A DNA stretch of 64,000 bases from Streptomyces vietnamensis (GCF_000830005.1 NZ_CP010407.1:4840001-4904000); one strand, 5' to 3'; positions 41,817-50,383 are shown, numbered from the stretch's first letter. A program made the numbers and translations. The notes: generated by a model not told the origin, from the letters alone.

Positions 41817-42746
41817 ATGGACTTCCGGCTCACGGAGGACCAGAGGGCGTTGCGGCGGGGGGTGCGGGAGTTGCTGGCGGGGCGGTTCGACCGGGAGGTG
41901 TTGCGGGGCTTTGTGGATGCGCCTTCCCTGGACAGGGGGCTGTGGCGGGAGCTCGGTGACGCCGGGTTCTTCTCGCTGCGGCTTCCCGAGGCGGAGGGGG
42001 GTGTCGGGCTCGGGCTGCCCGAGGCGGTGTTGGTGTTCGAGGAGGCGGGGAGGGTGCTGCTGCCGGGGCCGTTGGTTTCCACGCACCTGGCGGCGGGGGC
42101 CGTGCCGGGCGCTGCGGACGGGTCCGTTGTCGTGACCTCTGTGGACGAGGGGCTGGTCCCTTGGCTGGACGAGGCCGATGTGGTGCTGGGCGATGTCACG
42201 GGCGCCGTGCCGGTGCGGTCGGTCGATCCGCTCACGCCCTTGCACCGGTTGCCCGGCACTGGGGACGGTGCCCACCCTTATCCTCCCCCTAGGACTTCGT
42301 CCTGGGGGGACCCCCGAGCGGAACGCCTGCCCACAACGGGGTTGGCGGAGGCCACTCTCCTCACCGCCGCCGAGCAGGTGGGCAGTGCGCAGGCCACTAC
42401 CGACATGGCCGTCTCCTACGCTCACGCGCGGTCTCAGTTCGGGCAGGTCATCGGGGGGTTTCAGGCCGTGAAGCATCTGTGTGCCGGGATGCTCGTGCGG
42501 GTCGAGCTCGCTCGGGCCGCCGTGTGGGCCGCTGCCGTCACCGGTGATCCCGTCGAGGTCGCCGGGGCCAAGCTGCTCGCCGATGACGCGGCCGTCGGCA
42601 ACGCGCGGGACTGCCTTCAGGTGCACGGCGGCATGGGGTTCACCTGGGAGGCCGATGTCCACCTGCATCTGAAGCGGGCCTGGGTGCGGGCCGAGCTGGG
42701 GATGACCGCCGCCCGGGCCGAGGAGACCGTGGCCGCGGGGCTGTAG
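41817..42746 (+). CDS. acyl-CoA dehydrogenase, smaller subunit, carrying an inserted repeat
   Basis: 309 residues. N-terminal helical domain MDFRLTEDQRALRRGVRELLAG, then ARSQFGQVIGGFQAVKHLCAGMLV and the C-terminal LQVHGGMGFTWEADVHLHLKRAW. The central beta domain is short. Residues about 149-176 are encoded by a dispersed palindromic repeat (42268-42341) that keeps the frame. Codon use differs from its neighbours, with far more TTG, GGG, GTT and TGT. It is the likely partner of the preceding dehydrogenase. Whether the inserted segment allows folding is unknown. Confidence 0.82.
   Translation: MDFRLTEDQRALRRGVRELLAGRFDREVLRGFVDAPSLDRGLWRELGDAGFFSLRLPEAEGGVGLGLPEAVLVFEEAGRVLLPGPLVSTHLAAGAVPGAADGSVVVTSVDEGLVPWLDEADVVLGDVTGAVPVRSVDPLTPLHRLPGTGDGAHPYPPPRTSSWGDPRAERLPTTGLAEATLLTAAEQVGSAQATTDMAVSYAHARSQFGQVIGGFQAVKHLCAGMLVRVELARAAVWAAAVTGDPVEVAGAKLLADDAAVGNARDCLQVHGGMGFTWEADVHLHLKRAWVRAELGMTAARAEETVAAGL
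42268..42341. repeat. palindromic repeat element inserted in a coding region
   Basis: The element contains a near-perfect palindrome centred on CCCCCTAGGACTTCGTCC (42285-42309), followed by a 24-base arm (42318-42341) that matches 35338-35361 at 23 of 24 positions. Its left edge GGTGCCCACCC matches the left arm there. Similar CCCCCTAGGAC-TTC-GTCCTGGGGGG palindromes are, from memory, widespread in Streptomyces intergenic DNA. Confidence 0.75.
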
Positions 42747-43098
42747 CGCTTCGTGTTCGAGACGGTGCGGAATGTTGATATCGGGTTGTGTCCTTCGGCG
42801 GGGCCGTCACGGCCCGGAGTCGGCCTCCGCCTCCGGTACGCTCCGTGGGATGCGAGTGCTCGTTGGCCCGGTTCGTCCCGGTGTCGCCCCTGCGGCGGCT
42901 CCGCGGCCGGGAATGCCCGCCGCTCGCGCCCGGCGTTCGACTACCCGCAGCGTGCGTCGCACAGTATGGACCATGCGTACTCCTTCGCGCTGGAATATGC
43001 CCGAAGCGCTTGTTGCGGTGACTGTACGTCAACCATGCTGTCCCACAAGGGAATCACGTTCCGTAAAGGTGTGTCCGCCGGTTCGGATGGTGTGAGCG
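42747..43098 (+). other. gene-free stretch upstream of ATPase gene
   Basis: 352 bases with locally lower GC (42950-43095). Several short overlapping frames exist (for example ATG 42966), but none has a good ribosome site plus a recognisable product. It probably contains the promoter of the gene at 43099. Confidence 0.4.
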
Positions 43099-43542
43099 GT
43101 GCAGGTGCTTCAGGTTCAGTTGGAGGTCGGGCCGGACCCGGCAGAGGTGGGACGAGCCCGGAGGTGGGCCCGGTCGCGGCTCGCCGGTTCGGGCATAGGG
43201 GATGACGAGCCGCTCGCCGAGACGCTGGTGCTGCTCATCTCCGAGCTCGTGACCAACGCCGTGGTGCACACGGGCTGCCCGGCCGTGCTGCGGATGCTGT
43301 TCGCCGCGGGGGGTGGCGGGGTGCGGGTCGAGGTGGCCGACACGAGCGACCGCCCGCCGCAGCCCCGGCACGCGGAGGGCGACGACACCAACGGGCGCGG
43401 CCTGGAGCTGGTGGACGGGCTCGCGGACCGGTGGGGCTGGCAGCCGGAGGGCGTCGGCAAGAGCATCTGGTGCGAGGTGGACCGGGTCGTACCCGTGTCG
43501 GCGACGGTGCCGACGTTGTCGCCCGGTCGGGTGCACTGTTGA
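43099..43542 (+). CDS. HATPase anti-sigma-factor-like ATP-binding protein
   Basis: 147 residues. It is a single GHKL ATPase domain of the RsbW/SpoIIAB-like group abundant in Streptomyces: N-box ELVTNAVVHTG near residue 50, VRVEVADTSD near 75 and G-box GRGLELVDGLADRWGW near 100. Such proteins bind sigma factors or phosphorylate STAS antagonists. The one at 37418 is the only STAS gene in the window, but a link is speculative. GTG 43099 or 43105 may start translation; neither has a strong ribosome site. Confidence 0.85.
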   Translation: MQVLQVQLEVGPDPAEVGRARRWARSRLAGSGIGDDEPLAETLVLLISELVTNAVVHTGCPAVLRMLFAAGGGGVRVEVADTSDRPPQPRHAEGDDTNGRGLELVDGLADRWGWQPEGVGKSIWCEVDRVVPVSATVPTLSPGRVHC

Positions 43543-43699
43543 CGATTCGTTCCGTTTTGCCCACCCTGGGGTGAGCGATTCGTGGCGAGCGAGGGGAGCC
43601 GAGGGCCGTGTGTCCTCGGCGTGTGCGGGTCGTGGTCGGGTGGCGGCGAGTCCGTGCCGTGCTCGGGGCGCGTGCGAGCGCGCCGCCGCCCGCAAGGTC

Positions 43700-44626
43700 C
43701 TACAGGACGGCCACCGGGGCCACCGGCGTGCCCGTGCCGCCGACGAAGGGCTCCGGCATCGCGGAGAGCAGGAAGGCGTAGCGCCCTTCTTCTGCACAGG
43801 CTGTGGACAGAGCCTCCAGATTCCAGTTCTGCCCCTGGAGCATGCCCATCTCGACCAGGTCGAGGGCGTGCACGGGCAGCCAGAGGTCCTCGATCTCGGG
43901 CGGGAAGATCTCGAAGGTGAGCGTGTCGTTGGCGACGGCCGCGACGTCGTGCGCGTGGAACCACTCCGGCGTACGGACCGAGAGGCCCGGTGACGGGAAC
44001 GCGTACCCGTGCTTGTCCCCGGCCAGGTACACCTGCATCTGCCCGGTCCGTACGAGGACGACGTCCCCGGACCGTACGGTCACCCCGCCGAATTCCGCCG
44101 CCTCGTCGAGGTCTTCGGGGGTGACGGCGTGGTCGCCGGGCAGCCGGTCCACCCCCTTCGCCGCGGCGACGTCCAGGAGGACCCCGCGGCTCACGATGTG
44201 ACGGGCCGTGTGGATGCCGCTGAACTCGGAGCGGCCGTGCGGGGTGATGGTGGCGGCGGGGCGGCCGTTGTAGATGCGGCCCGAGTGGGAGACGTGCGTC
44301 AGGGCGTCCCAGTGGGTGCCGGCCTGGAGGCCCAGGGTCGCGGCGTCGTCGCTGGTGGCGACCGTGCCGGGGCCGAAGAGCTCCTGGTTGACCTGGACCA
44401 TGACGTGGAGCGGGTTGACCCGGCCGGGGATCATGCCGGTCTGTACGCCGTCCTGCTTGAGGTCGACGGCGAGCGGGATGCGGCGGCCGGTGCGGACGGT
44501 GGCGGCGGCCTCCCGTACGACCTCGTCGGTGACGAGGTTGAGCGTGCCGATCTCGTCGTCCTGGCCCCAACGGCCCCAGTTGTTGACGCGCTTGGCGATC
44601 TCGTGGAAGGCGGCGGGAAGAGACAT
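43700..44626 (-). CDS. cyclase-family (kynurenine formamidase-like) hydrolase
   Basis: 308 residues. The family metal motif H-x-G-T-H-x-D is represented by LQAGTHWDALTHVSHSGRIYNG near residue 105 (the first His is replaced by Gln-Ala). Further blocks are VSRGVLLDVAAAKGVDRL and SGDVVLVRTGQMQVYLAG. Members hydrolyse amides or cyclic compounds with a metal. ATG 44626 follows GGAGG by four bases. It is divergent from the SDR/alcohol dehydrogenase operon with two operator-like repeats between, so it is probably part of the same catabolic regulon. Confidence 0.82.
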   Translation of the reverse strand: MSLPAAFHEIAKRVNNWGRWGQDDEIGTLNLVTDEVVREAAATVRTGRRIPLAVDLKQDGVQTGMIPGRVNPLHVMVQVNQELFGPGTVATSDDAATLGLQAGTHWDALTHVSHSGRIYNGRPAATITPHGRSEFSGIHTARHIVSRGVLLDVAAAKGVDRLPGDHAVTPEDLDEAAEFGGVTVRSGDVVLVRTGQMQVYLAGDKHGYAFPSPGLSVRTPEWFHAHDVAAVANDTLTFEIFPPEIEDLWLPVHALDLVEMGMLQGQNWNLEALSTACAEEGRYAFLLSAMPEPFVGGTGTPVAPVAVL

Positions 44627-44656
44627 CGGGGCCTCCGGGGTCTTGTTTTCCGGTAT

Positions 44657-44671
44657 CTGACGGACCGTAGA
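44657..44671. promoter_or_regulatory. CTGACG-N3-CGT operator, site 2 (imperfect)
   Basis: CTGACGGACCGTAGA, left arm perfect and right arm matching 4 of 6, in the divergent region between the cyclase and SDR genes. Confidence 0.45.
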
Positions 44672-44690
44672 ATCCTGACGACGAACGAAT

Positions 44691-44705
44691 CTAACGGACC
44701 GTCAG
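44691..44705. promoter_or_regulatory. CTAACG-N3-CGTCAG operator, site 3
   Basis: CTAACGGACCGTCAG differs from the consensus by one base. It lies 22 bases upstream of the SDR GTG and 20 bases from site 2. Confidence 0.55.
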
Positions 44706-44727
44706 AAAGCGCGGGAAGGGGCCGGGC

Positions 44728-45660
44728 GTGGGGAACTTCTTGGCTGGCAAGGTCGTCGCCGTGACGGGAGCGGGGCGCGGCATCGGCCGCGCCGTCGCCC
44801 TCGCGTGCGCGGCGGAGGGCGCGAAGGTCGTCGTCAACGACTACGGGGTGTCGATCGAGGGCGGCGAGCCGACCTCCGAGGTCGCGGTCTCGGTGGTGAA
44901 GGAGATCGAGGCGGCGGGCGGATCGGCGGTGGCCGTCGCCGACGACATCTCCACCATGGCGGGCGGACAGCGGATCGTCGACGTCGCCCTCGCCGAGTAC
45001 GGGCGGATCGACGGGGTCGTCTGCGTCGCCGGCATCCTGCGCGAGCGGATGCTCTTCAACATGTCCGAGGAGGAGTGGGACCCCGTCGTCGCCACCCACC
45101 TGAAGGGCACCTTCACCGTCTTCCGGGCCGCGTCGGCCGTCATGCGCAAGCAGGGCACCGGGACGCTCATCGGCTTCACCAGCGGCAACCACCAGGGCTC
45201 CGTCGCCCAGGCCAACTACTCGGCGGCGAAGGGCGGGATCATCTCGCTCGTACGGAGCGCGGCCCTCGGCCTGCACAAGTACGGAGTCACCGCGAACGCC
45301 GTCGCGCCGGTCGCCCGCACCCGGATGTCCGCGAACGTCCCCATGGAACTCAAGGAGATCGGGGAGCCGGAGGACGTGGCCGCCCTCGTCGTCTACCTGC
45401 TCTCCGACCGGGCCAAGGAGGAACGGATCACCGGACAGGTGTACACCATCGCCGGGCCCAAGATCGCGGTCTGGGCGCAGCCGAGGGAGCTGCGCGCCGG
45501 GTACGCCGAGGGCGGCGGCTGGACCCCCGAACGCATCGCGGACTTCCTGCCCGGGACGGTCGGGACGGACCCGATGCCGATGCTGGCGATGCTGGAGGAG
45601 ATGGCCCGCGCGGCGGCCGCCGGAGACCGGCCGAACTCCCGTGAGGAGAACGGATCATGA
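44728..45660 (+). CDS. SDR-family oxidoreductase (3-ketoacyl/3-hydroxyacyl type)
   Basis: 310 residues. The Rossmann motif VTGAGRGIGRAVALACAAEG is at residues 12-31 and catalytic Tyr-x3-Lys in ANYSAAKGGIISLVR near 172. A C-terminal extension of about 60 residues runs past the usual end at VYTIAGPK. It resembles 17-beta-HSD4-type or peroxisomal-like dehydrogenases acting on bulky 3-hydroxyacyl-CoA; substrate inferred from context. GTG start with AAGGGG eight bases before. The stop overlaps the next start (ATGA). Confidence 0.85.
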   Translation: MGNFLAGKVVAVTGAGRGIGRAVALACAAEGAKVVVNDYGVSIEGGEPTSEVAVSVVKEIEAAGGSAVAVADDISTMAGGQRIVDVALAEYGRIDGVVCVAGILRERMLFNMSEEEWDPVVATHLKGTFTVFRAASAVMRKQGTGTLIGFTSGNHQGSVAQANYSAAKGGIISLVRSAALGLHKYGVTANAVAPVARTRMSANVPMELKEIGEPEDVAALVVYLLSDRAKEERITGQVYTIAGPKIAVWAQPRELRAGYAEGGGWTPERIADFLPGTVGTDPMPMLAMLEEMARAAAAGDRPNSREENGS

Positions 45661-46712
45661 GGGGCGTCGTCTTCGACGGGAAGCAGGTCCAGGTCGTCGA
45701 CGACCTGGAGGTACGGGACCCGGGCCCCGGGGAGGTGCTCGTCGGGATCGCCGCCGCCGGGCTCTGCCACAGCGATCTGTCCGTCATCGACGGGACCATC
45801 CCGTTCCCGCCGCCCGTCGTCCTCGGCCACGAGGGCGCGGGTGTCGTCGAGGCCGTGGGCCCCGGCGTCACGCACGTCGTCCCCGGCGACCACGTCGCCC
45901 TGTCCACGCTCGCGAACTGCGGCGCCTGCGCCGACTGCGACCGGGGCCGGCCGACCATGTGCCGCAAGGCCATCGGGATGCCGGGGCAGCCGTTCTCGCG
46001 GGCGTCGACCGGGCAGCCGTTGTTCCAGTTCGCGTCGAACTCGTCCTTCGCCGAGCGGACCGTCGTCAAGGCCGTCCAGGCCGTGAAGATCCCGCAGGAC
46101 ATCCCGCTGACCTCCGCCGCCCTCATGGGCTGCGGCGTCCTCACCGGTGTCGGAGCCGTACTCAACAGGGCGAAGGTCGGGCGCGGCGAGACCGTCGTCG
46201 TCATCGGCACCGGCGGCATCGGCCTCAACGTCCTCCAGGGCGCCCGGATCGCGGGCGCGCTGACGATCGTCGCCGTCGACACCAACCCGGAGAAGGAGGC
46301 GGTGGCCCGGCAGTTCGGGGCGAGCCACTTCCTGACCTCCACGGACGGGGTACGGGACATCCTGCCCACCGGCGCCGACCACGTCTTCGAATGCGTCGGC
46401 CACACGGGCCTCGTGCGGACCGCGATCGACCTCCTCGACCGGCACGGCCAGGCGATCCTGCTCGGCATGACCGCGCCGAAGGCGGAGGCGAGCTTCCTGC
46501 CGGCCGCGATGTTCCTGGACAAGTCGATCCTGGGCTGCCGGTACGGCTCCTCACGGCCGCAGAAGGACATCGCCCTGTACGCGGAGCTGTACCGCTCGGG
46601 AACCCTGCTCCTCGACGAGCTGGTGACGGCGACGTATCCGGTGGAGGAGTTCGGGCGGGCGGCGGAGGACGCGGAGCGGGGGAAGGTGGCGCGGGGGGTA
46701 CTCACGTTCTGA
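45657..46712 (+). CDS. zinc-dependent alcohol dehydrogenase (MDR family)
   Basis: 351 residues. Catalytic zinc ligands lie in GLCHSDLSV (Cys) and VLGHEGAGVVEAVG (His, Glu). The structural zinc loop with four cysteines is CGACADCDRGRPTMC (93-107). The NAD fold has VVIGTGGIGLNVLQGA and VDTNPEKE, favouring NAD. It is coupled to the SDR gene by ATGA overlap. It probably oxidises an alcohol intermediate of the same pathway. Confidence 0.9.
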   Translation: MRGVVFDGKQVQVVDDLEVRDPGPGEVLVGIAAAGLCHSDLSVIDGTIPFPPPVVLGHEGAGVVEAVGPGVTHVVPGDHVALSTLANCGACADCDRGRPTMCRKAIGMPGQPFSRASTGQPLFQFASNSSFAERTVVKAVQAVKIPQDIPLTSAALMGCGVLTGVGAVLNRAKVGRGETVVVIGTGGIGLNVLQGARIAGALTIVAVDTNPEKEAVARQFGASHFLTSTDGVRDILPTGADHVFECVGHTGLVRTAIDLLDRHGQAILLGMTAPKAEASFLPAAMFLDKSILGCRYGSSRPQKDIALYAELYRSGTLLLDELVTATYPVEEFGRAAEDAERGKVARGVLTF

Positions 46713-46790
46713 GCGGCACGGGCCCGCGCCCGGCGGGTGCGGGCGAAACGTGCTGGGCCGCGGGGCCGTACGGCCGTTACCGTCCCGGGC

Positions 46791-48014
46791 ATGTCCTACC
46801 GCGAGCTCGCCACCCGCCCCGTCCTCGCCTGGTGCGCCGTCACCGTCACCAGCCGGCTGCCCGTCGCCATGGCGCCGCTCGCGCTCGTGTTCCTCGTGCG
46901 CGAGCGGCCCGGGGGCTACACGCTCGGGGCCGTCCTCGCCGCCGCGTACGTCCTCGGGGAGATCCTCGCCGCACCCGTCCTCGGCATGCGGCTGAACGCC
47001 GAACGGGCCCGGCCGCAGCTCGTCGCCGGGCTCGCGGTCGGCGCCGCCGGGTTCGCCGGGCTCGGGCTCGCGCCCGGCGCACACCCCGTCGTGCTCGCCG
47101 TCCTCGCGCTGCTCGCGGGCGCAGGGCCCGCCGCCGTGCCCGGCGGGCAGCGGGCCCTGCTCACCAGCCTCGTCCCGGAACGGGCCGTCACCCAGGCGAT
47201 GAGCATGGAGTCGATGCTGACCTTCGGGATCTGGGCGGCCGCGCCCGCGCTCACCACCGGTCTGGCGCTCGGCGTCGCCCCCGCCGTACCGCTGCTGCTC
47301 CAGGGCTCCCTGATGGGGATCGCGGTGGCCGGTCTGTGGCTGCTGCCGGCCGGCTGGGCCGCCGGGGCGCAGGAGAAGGGCGCCTCGATGCGGCGGGCGC
47401 TGCTGCGGGCCTGGCCGGTGTACGTCCTGGGCGCCGCCGGCCTCACCCTGCTCGCCCTCGCCGAGCTCATCCTGCCCGCGCTCCTCGAACAGCGCGGGAT
47501 CGGCATCGGCTGGGCGGGGCCGCTGCTCGCCGGGTTCTCGATCGGCTCGGCGGTCGGCGCGTTCGTGTACGGCCTCCGGGGCCGCTGGCCCGGCCCGCTG
47601 GCCGTCCAGTCCCTGGTCCTGGTCCTCGCGGTCGCCGCGGGCGTGGCCCTGGTCGCCGTACTGCCCTGGACGGCGGCGATCGCGGTCGCGCTGGTCGCCG
47701 CCGGGCTCCTGCAGGCGCCCGCGAGCCTCACCCGGAACCTGGCCCTTCGGGAGGCGCTCCCGCCGGGCGCGCTCGCCGCCGGGTACTCGGTCATGTACGC
47801 GGCGGTGGGCGCGGGTTACGCGGCGAGCGGCACCCTCGCGGGCGGACTCCTCAAGGCGGTGGCCCCGTCGACGGCGATCCTCTGCGGGGTGGTCCTGACG
47901 GTGCTGCTCGCGGTGGCCGGCGCGGTGGGGGAGCGGCGGCTCGGCGGGCGTACCCCCGAGGCGGCGACCACGGAGGACCGGACGGAGGTCGCCCCGGCGG
48001 GGAGCGGCGGCTGA
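46791..48014 (+). CDS. MFS transporter
   Basis: 407 residues with about 12 hydrophobic segments, starting SYRELATRPVLAWCAVTVTSRLPVAMAPLALVFLV. Short cytoplasmic loops include RLNAERARPQ. The fold resembles small-molecule exporters. ATG 46791 lies seven bases after TACCGT, a possible -10, and lacks a ribosome site, so the mRNA may be leaderless. An in-frame GTG lies at 46737. The substrate is unknown. It converges with the GlxA-type regulator. Confidence 0.8.
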   Translation: MSYRELATRPVLAWCAVTVTSRLPVAMAPLALVFLVRERPGGYTLGAVLAAAYVLGEILAAPVLGMRLNAERARPQLVAGLAVGAAGFAGLGLAPGAHPVVLAVLALLAGAGPAAVPGGQRALLTSLVPERAVTQAMSMESMLTFGIWAAAPALTTGLALGVAPAVPLLLQGSLMGIAVAGLWLLPAGWAAGAQEKGASMRRALLRAWPVYVLGAAGLTLLALAELILPALLEQRGIGIGWAGPLLAGFSIGSAVGAFVYGLRGRWPGPLAVQSLVLVLAVAAGVALVAVLPWTAAIAVALVAAGLLQAPASLTRNLALREALPPGALAAGYSVMYAAVGAGYAASGTLAGGLLKAVAPSTAILCGVVLTVLLAVAGAVGERRLGGRTPEAATTEDRTEVAPAGSGG

Positions 48015-48033
48015 ACCGGTGTGCGCCGGCTCC

Positions 48034-49023
48034 TCAGGCGGAGGGCGTCCCCGTCGACGCCCGGAAGGTCCGCCGGTAGGACGTCGGGGTCACCCCGATC
48101 GCCGTCATCAGGTGCACCCGCAGCGACTGGGCCGTGCCGAAGCCCGCGTCCTGGGCGACCCGGTCGACGGGCAGGTCGGTGGACTCCAGGAGGTGCCGGG
48201 CGCGTTCGACGCGCTGCTGGGTGAGCCACTGGCCGGGGCTGATGCCGACCTCGTCGCGGAAGCGGCGCGTGAACGTCCGTACGCTCATCGCCTCCTGTTC
48301 CGCCAGGTCCCGCAGCTGGATCGGCTCGTGGAGGTGCGCGAGGGCCCAGGCCCGCGCGGCGGTCGTGGTGTGCGTGCCGGTCTCCGGCAGGGGCCGCTCG
48401 ATGTACTGGGCCTGCCCGCCGTCCCGGTGGGGCGGTACGACGGTCCTGCGGGCCACGTCGTTGGCGACGGCTGTGCCGTGGTCGCGGCGCACGATGTGCA
48501 GGCACAGGTCGATCCCGGCGGCCACCCCGGCCGAGGTGAGGACGTCGCCGTCGTCGATGAAGAGGACGTCCGCGTCGACCCGCACGCGCGGGAAGAGGCG
48601 CTGGAAGTGCTCGGCGGACGCCCAGTGGGTGGTGGCCGGACGCCCGTCGAGGAAGCCGGCGGCGGCGAGGACGTACCCGCCGGTGCAGATGGAGACGAGG
48701 CGCGTGCCGGGCCGGATGTGCGCGAGCGCGGCGGCCAGCTCCTCGGGGAGCCTGCCCTCGTCGTAGATGGGTCCGAGCTCGTACGAGGCGGGCACGACGA
48801 CCGTGTCGGCGGTGGCGAGCGCCTCCGGGCCGTGCTCGACGTGGATCGCGAAGTCGGCGTCCGTCTGCACCGGCCCGGCGGCCGGGGCACAGGTCACGAT
48901 CTCGTACAGCGGCCGCCCTCCGGGGTCCTTCGCGCGGCCGAAGATGCGGTGCGGGATGCCCAGCTCGAAGGGGAGGAGGCCGGGCAGGGCGAGAACGGCG
49001 ACGCGGTGCGGCGACGGTGGCAC
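48034..49023 (-). CDS. GlxA-type AraC-family regulator (DJ-1/PfpI + HTH)
   Basis: 329 residues. The N-terminal DJ-1/PfpI-like domain (about 1-180) has VAVLALPGLLPFELGIPHRIFG and SICTGGYVLAAAGFLDGRPATTHW. The C-terminal AraC DNA-binding domain (about 225-320) reads IQLRDLAEQEAMSVRTFTRRFRDEVGISPGQWLTQQRVERARHLLES. GTG 49023 is selected because GGAGGGAG lies eight bases upstream and it starts the DJ-1 domain cleanly. It is divergent from an MFS gene, its probable target. Confidence 0.88.
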   Translation of the reverse strand: MPPSPHRVAVLALPGLLPFELGIPHRIFGRAKDPGGRPLYEIVTCAPAAGPVQTDADFAIHVEHGPEALATADTVVVPASYELGPIYDEGRLPEELAAALAHIRPGTRLVSICTGGYVLAAAGFLDGRPATTHWASAEHFQRLFPRVRVDADVLFIDDGDVLTSAGVAAGIDLCLHIVRRDHGTAVANDVARRTVVPPHRDGGQAQYIERPLPETGTHTTTAARAWALAHLHEPIQLRDLAEQEAMSVRTFTRRFRDEVGISPGQWLTQQRVERARHLLESTDLPVDRVAQDAGFGTAQSLRVHLMTAIGVTPTSYRRTFRASTGTPSA

Positions 49024-49049
49024 GGGCGGTGCTCCCTCCGTAATTCGGT

Positions 49050-49065
49050 GGTGGTCCAGACCATA
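49050..49065. promoter_or_regulatory. dre-like inverted repeat (GGTCCAGACC core)
   Basis: GGTGGTCCAGACCATA has a TGGTCCAGACCA core that differs from the DasR dre core TGGTCTAGACCA by one base. It lies in the 60-base gap between the GlxA-type regulator and the MFS gene. It could equally be the site of another GntR-type protein. Confidence 0.4.
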
Positions 49066-49087
49066 AGGCTGGTACGAGTACGTGTCC

Positions 49088-50383
49088 GTGACGGACAACA
49101 CGTACAAGTCTGAGGCCGCCGGACGGATTCCCGCCCCGGTCGAGCCGCCCGTACAGCAGTCGCCCGAGCCGCCCGTACAGCAGTCGCCGGTGCCGCCCGC
49201 GCTGTGGAACCGTAACTTCCGGCTCTTCTTCGTCGCCCGGGGCGTCGCCGTCTTCGGCGAGGGCATGGTCCCGGTCGCCTTCGCCGCCGGACTCCTCGGC
49301 GCCGGCCACCCCGGCTCCACCGTCGGCTACGCGCTCGGCGGATGGACCGCCGCCTTCGCGGTCTTCGTGCTCTTCGGCGGCGTCCTCGCCGACCGGTTCA
49401 CCGCCCGCCGCATGATGATCCTCGCCGACCTGCTGCGGCTGCCCGGCGCCGCCGTCCTCGCCGTCTCCTTCACGCTCGGCAGCCCGCCGCTCTGGGCGGT
49501 GTACGCCCTCTCCGTGCTCAGCGGGATCGGCGCCGCCCTCTTCCAGCCGGGCGTCGCCTCCACCATCCCCCGCATCGCCCCCGACGTGCAGCGCGCCAAC
49601 GCCGTCCTGCGGGTCGTCGAGGCCCTCATGACGATGGCGGGCCCGGCCGCGGCGGGCCTGCTGGTGGCGGTCTGGAGCGCGGGCGCGGCCTTCGCCGTCA
49701 ACGGCACCACGTTCGCGATCAGCGCCGTCTGCTTCCTCCTGATACGCCTCACCCCGATCCCCTCCGACACCGCGCGGCGCGACTCCCTCGGTGCCGAACT
49801 CGTCGGCGGCTGGCGGGAGTTCCGCTCCCGGAGCTGGCTGTGGGGCGTCATCTCCATCTGGACGGTGTACGGACTGACCGTCGCCGGACCCATGGTGCCG
49901 CTCACCGCGAGCCTGGTGACCGAGGAGCACGGCTCGGCCGCGTACGGCGTGCTCATGGCCGTCAACGGCGCCGGCAGCGCGGTCGGCGGGCTCCTCGCGA
50001 TCCGACTGCGCCCGCGCCGCCCGCTCGCGGCGGGCGCGGTGGCGCTGACCGGCCTGCCCGTGAACCTGACCCTGCTCGGCCTGGGCGCCCCGGTGGCGGT
50101 GCTCGGCGCGGGCCAGTTCATCGGCGGGGCGGCCTTCGCCTTCTGGCTGGTGATGTGGTCCACCTCGGTCCAGACGCACGTGCCGCAGGAGGCCCTGAAC
50201 CGGATGCACGCGTACGACGTGGCCGGCTCGCTCCTGATGATGGGCGTCGGCCGCACCCTGTCGGGGCCGGTGGCGGCGGTGGTCGGCACGGAGGAGGTGC
50301 TGCTCACGGGGGCGGGGATCGCGGTGCTCGTGGTGGCGGCGCTGCTGCTGGCGAGGCCGATCAGAACGCTGCCGCGCTTGTAG
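49088..50383 (+). CDS. MFS transporter
   Basis: 431 residues from GTG 49088 (GTG 49082 is also possible). A 35-residue soluble N-terminus contains the duplicated octapeptide EPPVQQSP, encoded by a 24-bp direct repeat (49141-49188). About 12 membrane segments follow, with GGVLADRFTARRMMILAD as the conserved cytoplasmic loop 2-3. It resembles EmrB- or tetracycline-type exporters. There is no ribosome site; TACGAG at 49073 may be the -10 of a leaderless transcript. It is divergent from the GlxA-type regulator. Confidence 0.83.
   Translation: MTDNTYKSEAAGRIPAPVEPPVQQSPEPPVQQSPVPPALWNRNFRLFFVARGVAVFGEGMVPVAFAAGLLGAGHPGSTVGYALGGWTAAFAVFVLFGGVLADRFTARRMMILADLLRLPGAAVLAVSFTLGSPPLWAVYALSVLSGIGAALFQPGVASTIPRIAPDVQRANAVLRVVEALMTMAGPAAAGLLVAVWSAGAAFAVNGTTFAISAVCFLLIRLTPIPSDTARRDSLGAELVGGWREFRSRSWLWGVISIWTVYGLTVAGPMVPLTASLVTEEHGSAAYGVLMAVNGAGSAVGGLLAIRLRPRRPLAAGAVALTGLPVNLTLLGLGAPVAVLGAGQFIGGAAFAFWLVMWSTSVQTHVPQEALNRMHAYDVAGSLLMMGVGRTLSGPVAAVVGTEEVLLTGAGIAVLVVAALLLARPIRTLPRL
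49141..49188. repeat. 24-bp direct repeat, two copies, in MFS gene
   Basis: Exact tandem duplication of a 24-base unit starting CGAGCCGCCCGTACAGC. It keeps the frame and encodes the repeated EPPVQQSP in the cytoplasmic N-terminus. Confidence 0.9.

Noticed and set aside
42772..43205. Overlapping short frames before the ATPase gene (for example ATG 42966 and GTG 42788)
   Set aside because: None combines a ribosome site with a recognisable or conserved-looking product; the region is more likely promoter DNA.
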